A DNA stretch of 64,000 nt. Source: Peristeroidobacter soli (GTDB taxonomy: Bacteria > Pseudomonadota > Gammaproteobacteria > Steroidobacterales > Steroidobacteraceae). Below are positions 33,982 to 47,101 of this stretch, piece by piece; within the stretch, counting starts at the first letter, position 1; every line of letters begins with the position of its first letter. The translations under genes and the position numbers were made by a program. The notes under the pieces are model-generated. The model did not search any database. It was not told the origin of the DNA and was given only the letters and a program-made list of their open reading frames with translations. The stretch spans positions 124,001 through 188,000 of the forward strand of contig NZ_RYEV01000003.1 of the NCBI RefSeq assembly GCF_004138485.1, written 5' to 3'.

Positions 33982-34334
33982 AGCCAGGTCGACGTTTCCG
34001 CGGAGACGTTCCGGGTGACTTGATATACGGGCCTCTCCTCTTGAACCCGAAAATGCCAATACGCTGGTCGGCGTGAATGATGTGCGACGGCGACGATGAG
34101 GATGCCATCCGGCGCGGGGCGGTAAATTACCGCGAACGGAAAGCTGCGAACGAAAACTCGACGTGTATTTTTGGATGCAGGTGAGCCAGAGAAAGGGAAT
34201 GCAAGAGCTCTTGCTGTCGCCGCTTCTACCGCTTTGGTAAAGCGAGCACCCAGGTCAGGCTCTCGCGTGTGGTAGTACGCGACCTCCGCGAGAAACTCAC
34301 GCCGGGCGGACGCGACGAATCTCGCACGCTTCAT
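33978..34334 (-). CDS. RelE/ParE-family toxin
   Basis: 118 residues. The ParE fold is evident: MKRARFVASARREFLAEVAY, EAATARALAFPFSGSPAS, RRVFVRSFPFAVIYRP and IVAVAHHSRRPAYWHFR. Family members end near that last motif at about 95-100 residues; here about 22 more residues (VQEERPVYQVTRNVSAETST and so on) run through the palindromic repeat. ParE toxins poison gyrase and RelE toxins cut mRNA on the ribosome; which applies is not clear. The gene starts within the stop of the antitoxin gene. Confidence 0.88.
   Translation of the reverse strand: MKRARFVASARREFLAEVAYYHTREPDLGARFTKAVEAATARALAFPFSGSPASKNTRRVFVRSFPFAVIYRPAPDGILIVAVAHHSRRPAYWHFRVQEERPVYQVTRNVSAETSTWL
33991..34010. repeat. imperfect palindrome (copy 2)
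   Basis: GACGTTTCCGCGGAGACGTT differs from the core of the perfect palindrome at 33421-33440 at only a few bases and keeps a stem with two G-T pairs. It falls inside the 3' end of the ParE-like toxin gene, encoding part of its last residues (NVSAET). Confidence 0.6.
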
Positions 34335-34558
34335 CGTGAGATGCGGCGTGCGTCGGCGAACACATCCTCGGCCGGATACGCGGAGATCTCTCCGCGATCG
34401 AAGGCTGCGAGGCGCTGCTCGATTTCCTCGGCCCAGGCTTTTTCGATGTCGGACTGCGGCGAATCGGGTGATTCCAGCAGGGAATTGACCAGCTTCGCGC
34501 GATCTTCAGTCGACAATGCGCGAGCTTGCTCCAGGATCTGTTTCAGGGAAGTCGGCAT
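34331..34558 (-). CDS. antitoxin of the addiction-module component family
   Basis: 75 residues starting MPTSLKQILEQARALSTEDR with the block AKLVNSLLESPD and a C-terminal helix (IEKAWAEEIEQRLAAFDRGE). This matches the short 'addiction module component' antitoxins that pair with RelE/ParE toxins. The ATGA overlap of 4 bases with the toxin gene shows translational coupling. It would neutralise the toxin by its C-terminal segment. Confidence 0.85.
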   Translation of the reverse strand: MPTSLKQILEQARALSTEDRAKLVNSLLESPDSPQSDIEKAWAEEIEQRLAAFDRGEISAYPAEDVFADARRISR

Positions 34559-34720
34559 GACTGCGCCTCCACGTTTGAATGATCAGTCTACAAGGATGGG
34601 CGGAAATCGGTAGCGATCTCCCGCTTAAAACCAAGATTCAGGGAATCCCCCGGACGGCCGAAGGCGAATCGTCAGAGCGTGGCTCGTTCTAATGAACAGC
34701 GACCCCGGGAGAAACTCGAA

Positions 34721-35059
34721 ATGATTGTCACGAGCGTGAAGATCGATTGCGCGCGGATCACCGATTGGCCGTCTTTCCACGCAGTGTTCGCCGAGACGTT
34801 CGGGTTTCCGTCCTTCTATGGAAAGAACATCAGCGCCTGGATTGACTGCCTCACCTCCTTGGACGCTCCCGACGACGGCATGACGACATCGCACTGTGCG
34901 CCCGGCACGGTGGTCACGTTGCGGCTCGATCATGTTCGGGATTTCCGGCGGCGGTGTCCGGAGCAGTATGCGGCACTCATCGAGTGCTCGGCATTCGTCA
35001 ACTGGCGACGCAATGAGAGCGATCGCGCGTCCGTGCTTGCGCTGAGCTTTCACGACTAA
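34721..35059 (+). CDS. barstar-family ribonuclease inhibitor-like protein, orphan
   Basis: 112 residues from the ATG at 34721 (MIVTSVKIDCARITDWPSFH). The block FAETFGFPSFYGKNISAWID is the barstar signature region that blocks a barnase-type active site. No barnase-like RNase gene is adjacent, so it may be an immunity protein against toxins delivered by neighbours. Immediately left is the ParE module; to the right is gene debris. Confidence 0.85.
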   Translation: MIVTSVKIDCARITDWPSFHAVFAETFGFPSFYGKNISAWIDCLTSLDAPDDGMTTSHCAPGTVVTLRLDHVRDFRRRCPEQYAALIECSAFVNWRRNESDRASVLALSFHD

Positions 35060-35503
35060 TTGGACTTCAACTACCGGACCAGATAGCGGACACGGAAGCG
35101 GTCTTCCGAAGGAGGCTGAAATCAATAAACTGATGATGTATAAGGATTTATGGTTGAAATCAAAGCGGACAAAGAAGCGGACATGGGGGCGGTCGTCGAC
35201 GATGGCGAAAGCACCTCGCTGATGATGCCTTTGCTGATCGGAGAGGGCGCCCGTCAGCGCGCCGAATTGACCGACCTGGCCATCAAATACCGGTCGCACT
35301 CACGCGCCGCGCCGCGGCCTTCGTTGATGGCCCGCACGATCAAGCTCTGACCGCGGCGCCAATTCACCGGCGGGCGAACACGCCTTTCAAGCCAGTCCCG
35401 ATTGTTCTCGAGTTCTGGATAATCCATCCAGACGCGCCCGGCTGATCGGCAGGCATGTGCAGCCTAGACTGCAGGCCTTTCCGGCGTCGATCAGGAGGGT
35501 GTC
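35060..35503. other. 444-base gap containing gene debris
   Basis: The stretch has an A/T-richer patch at about 35125-35165. An ORF at 35150-35350 (MVEIKADKEADMGAVVDDGE ...) contains [17 protein letters not shown], weakly resembling the N-terminal region of some Fic proteins, and then runs antisense into the gltD remnant. The promoter of the SDR gene at 35504 probably lies in 35400-35500. I see no intact gene. Confidence 0.5.
35279..35393 (-). pseudogene. decayed copy of the gltD 3' end
   Basis: On the minus strand the fragment reads GLKGVFAR, then, after an indel and a stop, [20 protein letters not shown] followed by CDRYLM. The intact GltD encoded at 37522-39006 ends [20 protein letters not shown] and continues [19 protein letters not shown]. 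Over the last about 26 residues only two differ. The fragment has no start and a broken frame, so it is a pseudogene piece left by duplication, rearrangement or transfer. Confidence 0.85.
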
Positions 35504-36277
35504 ATGGCCGATCATTCCATCAAGGGCAAAGTCGTTCTCATCGCGGGTGGCGCCAAGAATCTAGGGGGATTGATTGCCCGGGATCTCGCGCGGCAGGGCG
35601 CCAAAGCCATCGTCGTGCATTACAACAGCGATAGCACCCGAGCGGATGCGGAAGCCACAGTGGCCGCCGTCGAGGCGGCTGGCGCGCAGGCGGTGGCATT
35701 GCAGGGCGACCTGACCCGTGCCGTGGGCATGGAGGAACTGTTCATCGATGCGCTCGCGGCGGTCGGCCGGCCCGATATCGCTATCAACACGGTAGGCAAG
35801 GTATTGAAAAAGCCGCTGACCGAGATCAGCGAGGCCGAGTATGACGAGATGGCGGCGGTGAATGCGAAAGCGGCCTTCCTGTTTCTTCAGGAAGCCGGGC
35901 GACACGTCAACGATCACGGCAAGATTCTCACTCTCGTGACGTCGTTGCTGGGCGCGTTCACCCCTTTCTATTCCTCGTATGCTGGCACCAAGGCGCCGGT
36001 GGAACATTTCACACGCGCGGCCGCCAAAGAGTTCGGCGAGCGTGGTATCTCGGTAAATGCCGTCGGCCCCGGTCCGATGGACACGTCATTCTTCTATCCA
36101 GCGGAAGAGGCCAATGCCGTCGCGTATCACAAGACTGCTGCCGCGTTATCGCCGTTCTCCAAGACCGGATTGACCGACATCGAGGATGTAGTGCCCTTCA
36201 TCCGGCACCTGGTCAGTGACGGTTGGTGGATTACCGGTCAGACCATTCTCATCAACGGCGGTTACACTACGAAGTGA
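35504..36277 (+). CDS. short-chain dehydrogenase/reductase (SDR)
   Basis: 257 residues with a strong AGGAGGG ribosome-binding site. The nucleotide-binding loop reads AGGAKNLGGLIARDLA, a variant of T-G-x3-G-x-G. The catalytic Tyr-Lys pair is in YSSYAGTKAPVEHF. The product ends NGGYTTK as classical SDRs do (substrate-binding WWITGQTILINGGY). NADP preference is possible from HYNSDSTRADA. The substrate is unknown. The LysR gene two genes downstream on the same strand could regulate it. Confidence 0.88.
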   Translation: MADHSIKGKVVLIAGGAKNLGGLIARDLARQGAKAIVVHYNSDSTRADAEATVAAVEAAGAQAVALQGDLTRAVGMEELFIDALAAVGRPDIAINTVGKVLKKPLTEISEAEYDEMAAVNAKAAFLFLQEAGRHVNDHGKILTLVTSLLGAFTPFYSSYAGTKAPVEHFTRAAAKEFGERGISVNAVGPGPMDTSFFYPAEEANAVAYHKTAAALSPFSKTGLTDIEDVVPFIRHLVSDGWWITGQTILINGGYTTK

Positions 36278-36311
36278 GCCGCCCGCGGCGGAATCGCTTC
36301 GGAGAAGTAGC

Positions 36312-36560
36312 GTGCGTACTTTGATCATCGTCCTGGTGGGGCTGGCCGTCGCGGCCGCGCTGTTGCGCTTCACGCCGGCCGCGCATCGTGTGCTCGCGGT
36401 GGGAATTTTCACGGTCGTGTGGCTGGTCGTGACGATATGGAATCTTCGTACCGGCCTGTCGCACGGCTACAGCCTGGCGGAGGAACTACCCATTCACGCG
36501 GTGTTGTTCGGTGTTCCCGCGGTGGCCGCTTGGGCGTGGGCCTGGTGGATCGGGCGTTAG
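36312..36560 (+). CDS. small membrane protein, unknown function
   Basis: 82 residues from a GTG at 36312 (VRTLIIVLVGLAVAAALLRF), preceded by GGAGAAG. Three hydrophobic segments (about 3-20, 25-42 and 58-78) and a short soluble loop (NLRTGLSHGYSLAEELPIH). Related small proteins occur in proteobacteria, but no function is known to me. It sits between the SDR and LysR genes in the same direction. Confidence 0.7.
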   Translation: MRTLIIVLVGLAVAAALLRFTPAAHRVLAVGIFTVVWLVVTIWNLRTGLSHGYSLAEELPIHAVLFGVPAVAAWAWAWWIGR

Positions 36561-36569
36561 CGGCCCACG

Positions 36570-37475
36570 ATGGACAAACTTCATCAGTACCGCATCTTTG
36601 TGCAAGTCGCCGAGATGGGGAGCTTCATCAAAGCGGCTCATGCGTTGAATGTGCCGAGGGCCTCGATGTCAGCGGCCGTGCAACAGCTGGAGTCCGCGGT
36701 TGGCACGCGATTGCTCCATCGCACTACACGCCAGGTTCGTCTGACCGCGGATGGCGCGCAGTTGCTGGAGCGCGTGCGTGCGTTGCTCGGCGATGCGGAT
36801 GATATCGAGCAACTGTTCCAGACACGGCAGCGGCAGGTGGCCGGGCGGTTGGTGGTCGATGTCCCCAGTCGAATCGCCCGTCGTTTGATAGCCCCGGCGC
36901 TGCCTGCCTTGTTACGCAAGTATCCAAAATTGCAGCTCACGCTTGGATCGACTGATCGCGCCATCGACCTCGTGCAGGAGGGTGTGGACTGCGCCGTCCG
37001 AGTTGGCAGTCTCAGCGAAAGCCGAATTGTGGCACGGCCTCTCGGCCGGCTCGCGCTGATCAACTGTGCTAGCCCGGCTTATCTGCATGAACGCGGTATG
37101 CCCAAATATCCGAGCGAGCTGCAGGCAGGTCATTGGGCCGTCGGTTATGCATCGGCCAGCAGCGGGCGCGAAGTTCCCTGGGAGTACCGGCAGGGTGACC
37201 GTAACGTAGAGATGTCGGTGCCTGCCCGGGTGACGGCTAACAATGCGGAAAGTTACATCGCGTGCTGCCGTGCCGGGCTCGGCTTGATTCAAATCCCGCG
37301 CTTCGATGTCCAGTACCTGCTCGATTCGGGCGAGCTCATCGAAGTGATGCCGGCGTATCGTGCCGAGTCCATGGAAATCTCGCTGCTGTACTCACATCGG
37401 CGGCAACGCTCGCGGCGGCTGACCGTATTCGTGGAATGGTTCGAGGGATTGATTCGGCCACACCTGGAGCAGTGA
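36570..37475 (+). CDS. LysR-family regulator
   Basis: 301 residues starting MDKLHQYRIFVQVAEMGSFI, the DmlR/AaeR-like subgroup. The HTH is KAAHALNVPRASMSAAVQQL, with the effector domain following (VDVPSRIARRLIAPALPALL ... GLGLIQIPRFDVQYLLDSGEL). Its start is 9 bases after the small membrane protein stop. These regulators usually control oxidoreductase genes nearby, so the SDR gene at 35504 is a candidate target. Confidence 0.9.
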   Translation: MDKLHQYRIFVQVAEMGSFIKAAHALNVPRASMSAAVQQLESAVGTRLLHRTTRQVRLTADGAQLLERVRALLGDADDIEQLFQTRQRQVAGRLVVDVPSRIARRLIAPALPALLRKYPKLQLTLGSTDRAIDLVQEGVDCAVRVGSLSESRIVARPLGRLALINCASPAYLHERGMPKYPSELQAGHWAVGYASASSGREVPWEYRQGDRNVEMSVPARVTANNAESYIACCRAGLGLIQIPRFDVQYLLDSGELIEVMPAYRAESMEISLLYSHRRQRSRRLTVFVEWFEGLIRPHLEQ

Positions 37476-37481
37476 GGGTCG

Positions 37482-37505
37482 GAGGGGATCGGAATCGATC
37501 CCCTC
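37482..37505. terminator. stem-loop between convergent lysR and gltD
   Basis: GAGGGGATCG (37482-37491) pairs perfectly with CGATCCCCTC (37496-37505) around a GAAT loop. No long T run is present on either side. Confidence 0.6.
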
Positions 37506-37521
37506 GCCAAACACCTGAGAA

Positions 37522-39006
37522 TCAGGGAAGCTCCGTCGACCCCATCAAATAACGATCGCACTCACGCGCAGCGCCGCGGCCTTCGTTGATGGCCCACACG
37601 ATCAGGCTCTGGCCGCGACGGCAATCGCCGGCGGCGAACACGCCTTTCAAGCTCGTGGTGAACTTGCCGTGGTCGGCCTTCACGTTGCTGCGAGGGTCGG
37701 TCTCAACCGCCAGGTCCTTCAGCAGCATCTGCTCGGGGCCGAGGAAGCCCATGGCGAGCAGGACCAGCTGAGCGGGGTAGACTTTCTCCGTGCCTGGCAC
37801 TTCGACAGGGACGAAGCCGCCCTTGTCATTCTTCTGCCAGCTGATTTGCACAGTAACGACTTCGTTCACAGCACCGTCGGCATCGACGCCGAAACGCTTC
37901 ACGGTCGTGAGATACGTGCGCGGGTCGGCGCCGAACTTGGCTGCGGCTTCTTCCTGGCCGTAGTCCATCTTGTAGACCTTGGGCCACTCCGGCCAGGGAT
38001 TGTCGGAAGCGCGATCCATCGGCGGCTGCGCCATGATTTCGATCTGAGTGACGGTCTTGCAGCCTTGGCGCACGGCTGTGCCGACGCAGTCGGTGCCGGT
38101 GTCGCCGCCGCCGATGACGATCACGTCTTTACCGCGAGCGTGAATCGGGGCGTGGTCAGCGCCGCCGTTCAACAGCGCCTGGGTGCTACCGGTGAGATAT
38201 TCCATGGCGAAATGCACGCCCTTGGACGAGCGGCCGTCGACAGGAAGATCTCGCGGCTGGGTAGCGCCGGTGGCGATGACGATGGCGTCGAAGTCCTTAC
38301 GCAGCAGCTGCGGCTCGACGTTGTCACCGACGTTGGCGTTGCAGATGAACTTGATGCCTTCCTGTTCCATCAACTTCAAGCGACGCTCGACGACTTCTTT
38401 CTTATCGAGCTTCATGTTCGGAATGCCGTACATCAGCAAACCGCCCGGACGGTCGGCACGCTCGAGCACAGTCACGTTGTGACCGGCCTTGTTCAGCTGA
38501 GCCGCGGCGGCGAGGCCGGCGGGGCCGGAGCCGATGACAGCGACGCGCTTGCCGGTGCGAGTCTTCGGCGGCTCGGGCAGCACCCAGCCTTCTTCCCAGC
38601 CGCGATCGACGATCGCGTTCTCGATGGTCTTGATCGTGACGGGAGGATTGTTGATGCCGAGCACGCACGAGCCTTCGCACGGCGCCGGGCACACGCGACC
38701 GGTGAACTCGGGGAAGTTGTTGGTCATGTGCAGACGGTCGAGCGCTTCGCGCCACAGCCCGCGATAGACCAGGTCGTTCCATTCCGGAATCACGTTGTTC
38801 ACCGGACAGCCCGAGGCCATGCCGCTGATCAATTTGCCGGTGTGACAGAACGGCACACCGCAGTCCATGCAACGAGCGGCTTGATTGCGCAGCCGCTTGT
38901 CTTCCATGTGGTGATGGAATTCCTTCCAGTCCTTGACGCGCTCCTGCGGAGTGCGATCGACCGGCAGCTCGCGTAGATATTCGATGAATCCTGTTGGCTT
39001 ACCCAT
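37522..39006 (-). CDS. gltD: glutamate synthase [NADPH] small subunit
   Basis: 494 residues. N-terminal cysteines C46-x2-C49-x4-C54 and C67 plus C106-x3-C110-x3-C114 would hold the [4Fe-4S] clusters. The FAD site is [20 protein letters not shown] (about 156-175) and the NADPH site is [15 protein letters not shown] (about 298-312). It ends [11 protein letters not shown]. It feeds electrons from NADPH to GltB for making two glutamates from glutamine and 2-oxoglutarate. It begins 6 bases after gltB. A broken copy of its 3' end lies at 35279-35393. Confidence 0.96.
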   Translation of the reverse strand: MGKPTGFIEYLRELPVDRTPQERVKDWKEFHHHMEDKRLRNQAARCMDCGVPFCHTGKLISGMASGCPVNNVIPEWNDLVYRGLWREALDRLHMTNNFPEFTGRVCPAPCEGSCVLGINNPPVTIKTIENAIVDRGWEEGWVLPEPPKTRTGKRVAVIGSGPAGLAAAAQLNKAGHNVTVLERADRPGGLLMYGIPNMKLDKKEVVERRLKLMEQEGIKFICNANVGDNVEPQLLRKDFDAIVIATGATQPRDLPVDGRSSKGVHFAMEYLTGSTQALLNGGADHAPIHARGKDVIVIGGGDTGTDCVGTAVRQGCKTVTQIEIMAQPPMDRASDNPWPEWPKVYKMDYGQEEAAAKFGADPRTYLTTVKRFGVDADGAVNEVVTVQISWQKNDKGGFVPVEVPGTEKVYPAQLVLLAMGFLGPEQMLLKDLAVETDPRSNVKADHGKFTTSLKGVFAAGDCRRGQSLIVWAINEGRGAARECDRYLMGSTELP

Positions 39007-39012
39007 GGCTCT

Positions 39013-43668
<4,656 letters not shown>

Positions 43669-44035
43669 ATTGGCCTACCGTTACCATCTTCGGGAAATTC
43701 GCATCTGGCCAAGCATCGCCTGCGAGCGACGGGCATGGCCAGGGCCGCACTTCGAGCCCACCTCGTGGACAGCAGCGTACGTTGCTGCATCCCAAGCGGA
43801 GCGCCCGGCGCGGGACCGTCGCCGCGGCGTGCGGCGTCCGATCGGCGGTGCTGGCACCGCGACCACGGTCTAAGTCATTGATTCAGTAGGGTTGATTCGC
43901 GAGAGTCGGTGACGCGTGAAGCCGGCCAGGGCCCCGACGCGGACGAGCGCGTTGAATACAACCCGAAGGAATGGCAGTCATATTACAGAGGTCGGCCCCT
44001 GCGTCAATGCGCCAGGAAAGACAAGCCCCTGAGAG
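43669..44035. other. 367-base intergenic region upstream of gltB
   Basis: It separates gltB from the lipoprotein gene, whose 3' end lies at 44036; both are on the minus strand. It must contain the gltBD promoter. I could not identify an Lrp-, Nac- or sigma-54-type site, a riboswitch or a small gene with confidence. The plus-strand ORFs here are extensions of antisense reading through gltB. Confidence 0.4.
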
Positions 44036-44476
44036 TTATTTCGGCATCACCTCCAGGAAGCTGACTTTCCATTCGTCATCCTCCCGGCGCAGAGCGACTT
44101 TGAAGGTGCGCACCTCGGCGGCGAGATCCCACTGATCGGCCGCGGCGGCATCGCGGCCGAGCATGCCGACCAGCACCTGGGCTCGAGCTTCACCCTCTGT
44201 CGGGAAAGTCAGTTCCTCGATGCGAGTCAGCAGATGGATGGATTGGTTGGCGATGAAATAGCCCCGCGCATAACGCGTGGCCTCTTCAGCGCCCATTCCA
44301 TTGGCGTCGCGATAATCCGCGGACAGGTGCCCGGCCAGCTCGCGAACATTGCGGTTCTCGGCCGCCTGTTCCATTTGTTCGATGACCGCCCGAACCTGCT
44401 GTTCAGGGGAGCCGCCGTCGCTGCAAGCGGCCAGCAGGACCAGCGGAATCAGGCTCAGGCAGTGGCGAATCGTCAT
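44036..44476 (-). CDS. putative lipoprotein, unknown function
   Basis: 146 residues from the ATG at 44476 (MTIRHCLSLIPLVLLAACSD). The lipobox LLAAC puts the acylated Cys at 18. The rest (EQQVRAVIEQMEQAAENRNV ... GYFIANQSIHLLTRIEELTF ... WKVSFLEVMPK) has the alpha-beta pattern of NTF2/SnoaL-like cone folds, a structural guess. No operon. Confidence 0.78.
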   Translation of the reverse strand: MTIRHCLSLIPLVLLAACSDGGSPEQQVRAVIEQMEQAAENRNVRELAGHLSADYRDANGMGAEEATRYARGYFIANQSIHLLTRIEELTFPTEGEARAQVLVGMLGRDAAAADQWDLAAEVRTFKVALRREDDEWKVSFLEVMPK

Positions 44477-44712
44477 AGGTGGCCAGCAATGTACTGAAGT
44501 TGCATTTTCAGCCGCGAAGCGGGCTGGAATGATGCGGGCACTATGGCGTGCCGCCACCTGCCGGGCAACGAGCACGGCCGGCAATGTTCAAGTGGGAGCT
44601 GTGCGCTTGACCGTCTCCGAGCTGCGTGCTCAGATCCCCGGCCTTGGCGCCTGGCGGCCCAAACTGGCTTTAAATCAAGTATTTCGCACCGTCGGCGCGT
44701 TGGGAGAAAGTT

Positions 44713-45699
44713 ATGAAGTCCGTATCGGCCCGTGTTTCAGGGGTGAAGACGCTGGGCGTACGCGCTGCTGTCGTCGCCGCGTTGAGCGTGGTGGGCTTGC
44801 CGCTCACGGCGAGCGCGCAAGATGGCATCGAGCACTGTGACAAGCCCATGGGGGCGCTCGCCGTGGTCGAGCCGCAAGACTATGTGTCGCAGTCGCTGTC
44901 CCGTTATGGCCTGCAATCTCCGACCGGTTTGATCCGCATGATGGTTCAGCAGTCGAACTGCTTCATCGTCGTGGAGCGCGGCATCGGCATGCAGAACATG
45001 ATGCAGGAACGCGCCCTGCAGGAATCCGGTGAGCTGCGTCAGGGCTCGAACATGGGCGGCGGCCAGATGGTCAGCGCCGATTTCGTGCTCACTCCGGCTG
45101 TGGTGTTTTCCGAGAACGATTCGGGCGGTATCGGTGGCGCGCTTGGCGGTCTGCTCCCGGGTTCCAAAGGCCGTGCGCTCGGCGCCGTCGCCGGTGGCCT
45201 GAAATTCAAGGAAGCTCAGACCAGCATGCTCGTGACCGACGCGCGCTCCGGCGTTCAGGTCGCTTCCGCCGAAGGCAACTCGAAGAAGGCAGATCTGAAT
45301 CTTGGCGGCGCGCTCTTCGGTAGCAGCGCAGCCGGTGCTCTCGGTGGCTACACCAAGACCAACGAAGGCAAGGTGATCGCGGCCAGCCTCGCGGACAATT
45401 ACAACAACATCGTGCGCTCGGTTCGCAGCCAGCCGAGCCTGCAGCGCGATGTCGGTACCCTCGCGGAAGAGGCGGCGAAGAAGACCAAGGGCGGCGCCGT
45501 GTACAACGAAGGCGACACCATCGTGCCGAAGCTCGGCAACCTCAAGGTGTATTCGTCGCCGAGCGAATCCTCGAAGTCGGTCGCGACGCTCGCCAAGGGC
45601 GAAGAGATGATCTTCATGGGCGAAGAGAAGGACGGCTTCCTGAAGATCGAGTCCAGCAACGGCGGCGGCTGGGTGAAGAAGGTTCTGGTCACGCGCTGA
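44713..45699 (+). CDS. CsgG-like exported protein with C-terminal SH3-type domain
   Basis: 328 residues with a signal peptide (about 1-35, ending LTASAQ). Residues about 45-240 follow the CsgG/HfaB outline: GLIRMMVQQSNCFIVVERGI, then VSADFVLTPAVVFSE, a Gly-rich stretch GGIGGALGGLLPGSKGRALG, and SMLVTDARSGVQVASAEG. The C-terminal about 65 residues look like a bacterial SH3 domain (LKVYSSPSESSKSVATLAKG ... GWVKKVLV). CsgG relatives form outer-membrane secretion pores for curli, but there are no curli genes here and no lipobox, so this is probably a periplasmic or surface variant. Confidence 0.8.
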   Translation: MKSVSARVSGVKTLGVRAAVVAALSVVGLPLTASAQDGIEHCDKPMGALAVVEPQDYVSQSLSRYGLQSPTGLIRMMVQQSNCFIVVERGIGMQNMMQERALQESGELRQGSNMGGGQMVSADFVLTPAVVFSENDSGGIGGALGGLLPGSKGRALGAVAGGLKFKEAQTSMLVTDARSGVQVASAEGNSKKADLNLGGALFGSSAAGALGGYTKTNEGKVIAASLADNYNNIVRSVRSQPSLQRDVGTLAEEAAKKTKGGAVYNEGDTIVPKLGNLKVYSSPSESSKSVATLAKGEEMIFMGEEKDGFLKIESSNGGGWVKKVLVTR

Positions 45700-46069
45700 T
45701 CGACGCGCGAGCGAACAGGAGCCGGGCGGGATGGAAGTCTGGCCCGGCTTGGATCCATCCCAGCATCGAGGCCGAAATAAACAGAAAAATGAGCGCCATC
45801 GCTATCGGCAGCAGCGCCACGAACCAGAAAAGGATGGGGGTCGACTCGCGATCCGGTGTCAGTTCGGGCCTGCTTCCTATCGCCACGCCCGAGCGAATCG
45901 TTAGATAAGCCCACCACGCACAGTATCCCGAAGAGAATAAAAACAGCGTGGGGCCGATCGGTTGCTGCCAGCTGTCGGTGATGATGACGTAGAGCAACCC
46001 GGCCGCTGCCGCGACCACCAGCGGCAGGTACAAAAGACGCCATGGAAATCGACCCTCGACGATTTTCAT
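45689..46069 (-). CDS. membrane protein, unknown function
   Basis: 126 residues starting MKIVEGRFPWRLLYLPLVVA with three hydrophobic segments (about 11-29, 38-58 and 80-103). Its end overlaps the convergent CsgG-like gene by 11 bases, and its start is 10 bases from the stop of the next minus-strand gene, so the three small membrane-protein genes between 45689 and 46685 may be one transcript. No family recognised. Confidence 0.65.
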   Translation of the reverse strand: MKIVEGRFPWRLLYLPLVVAAAAGLLYVIITDSWQQPIGPTLFLFSSGYCAWWAYLTIRSGVAIGSRPELTPDRESTPILFWFVALLPIAMALIFLFISASMLGWIQAGPDFHPARLLFARASISA

Positions 46070-46079
46070 CGGGGCCGGA

Positions 46080-46328
46080 CTATTTTCCCCAACGCCAGGC
46101 CAGCGGCTTTTCGCCTTTGACCCAGTGAATGGCGATGAGCACCGCCGTGCTCACCAGCAGCAGAATCCAGAATTGTTTTCTTTGTTGGGGTAGGAAGAGC
46201 TTTGCGCCGGCGATGAGCAAGGCGATGTAGCCGATCTGAACCACCCATCCTTGCCAGCAGTTCGCGATACCCCAGCCCCAGCCGTAACGTTTCGCTGGAA
46301 ACCAGAACTTCGGTGTGTCTTCGCTCAT
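46080..46328 (-). CDS. small membrane protein, unknown function
   Basis: 82 residues starting MSEDTPKFWFPAKRYGWGWG, with two hydrophobic helices (about 28-46 and 53-68) and a basic end (KGEKPLAWRWGK). The FPAKRYGWGWG-x-P/A-x-x-W-Q-G-W pattern recurs in many proteobacterial small membrane proteins of unknown function. It lies between two other small membrane-protein genes on the same strand. Confidence 0.78.
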   Translation of the reverse strand: MSEDTPKFWFPAKRYGWGWGIANCWQGWVVQIGYIALLIAGAKLFLPQQRKQFWILLLVSTAVLIAIHWVKGEKPLAWRWGK

Positions 46329-46346
46329 GGTGCCTCGCTCGCTCCC

Positions 46347-46685
46347 TCAAGCCTGATGCCACCTGTAAGCAGTGTAGACCACCGCCAGAACAAACAGCGA
46401 GCCGAAAATCTGCTTGTTGTAACGGGCGAGGAGGAGGGGGAGATAGATGTCGAAGTTGTCGCTGCGGTCCGCGGTGAAGCGCGCCGCGACGTTGGTGAGG
46501 GGGCAGGCCCAGTGATTGAGTGCAAGAACCAGGATTTCGACGGCGACCAGGCCGATCAGGAGGATCGCCATGTCAAAGCGGCCGAGGAATGCCGCGATCG
46601 GCAGCAGGATGATGCAGCTCGCAAAGAATGCCCATACAGCGGTGTGCGCTGACTTTACGAGCGCGAGGGCGGTGGAAGATTTCAA
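46347..46685 (-). CDS. small integral membrane protein, unknown function
   Basis: 112 residues from a TTG at 46685 (LKSSTALALVKSAHTAVWAF); no ATG is available near the start of the conserved region and longer starts run into the neighbouring VOC gene. About three membrane helices are visible, with the conserved loop ALNHWACPLTNVAARFTADR and FDIYLPLLLARYNK before the last helix. This pattern recurs in small proteobacterial membrane proteins, function unknown. Confidence 0.72.
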   Translation of the reverse strand: MKSSTALALVKSAHTAVWAFFASCIILLPIAAFLGRFDMAILLIGLVAVEILVLALNHWACPLTNVAARFTADRSDNFDIYLPLLLARYNKQIFGSLFVLAVVYTAYRWHQA

Positions 46686-46702
46686 AGTTCCGATATCGCG
46701 TC

Positions 46703-47101
46703 TCAGGCGGCCAGATTCAGCTGCCAGGAAACACCGAACCGGTCGTTGAGCCAGCCGAACCGCTTGGAGAAACCGTAATTGCCGAGCGGCATCAGCACCT
46801 GGCCGCCCTCCGACAGAAGGGCGAACACGCGCTCCAGCTCGGTGACTGAATCGAAGTCCACGAACGTGGAGCTCGACGGCGTGAATGAGAAGCCATGTTT
46901 GATCGGGCTGTCCGAACACATGAACTCGCGGCCGCACAGCGTGAACACGGCGACCTTGATCGTTCCCACCGGACCGCCCTGTCCTTCAGCGTAGTGCTCG
47001 ACTCGCACCATTCCGGAGTCCGGGAAGGTGGCGAAGTACAGGTCCAGCGCCGCTTGCGCCGTGCCGCCCTGGAACATCAGAAAGGGTCTGGCTGTGGTCA
47101 T
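46703..47101 (-). CDS. VOC-superfamily protein, PhnB-like
   Basis: 132 residues from the ATG at 47101 (MTTARPFLMFQGGTAQAALD). The order FATFPDSGMVRVEHYAEGQG, TLCGREFMCSDSPIKHGFSF and GGQVLMPLGNYGFSKRFGWL matches the PhnB-like branch of the vicinal-oxygen-chelate fold. The usual C-terminal DRFGVSWQL is present. PhnB-like proteins mostly lack a known reaction, so no specific function is proposed. Confidence 0.85.
   Translation of the reverse strand: MTTARPFLMFQGGTAQAALDLYFATFPDSGMVRVEHYAEGQGGPVGTIKVAVFTLCGREFMCSDSPIKHGFSFTPSSSTFVDFDSVTELERVFALLSEGGQVLMPLGNYGFSKRFGWLNDRFGVSWQLNLAA

Noticed and set aside
35150-35350. A 66-residue ORF with a Fic-like N-terminal stretch
   Set aside because: The resemblance is short and from memory, and the second half is antisense gltD remnant, so I list it only as gap content.
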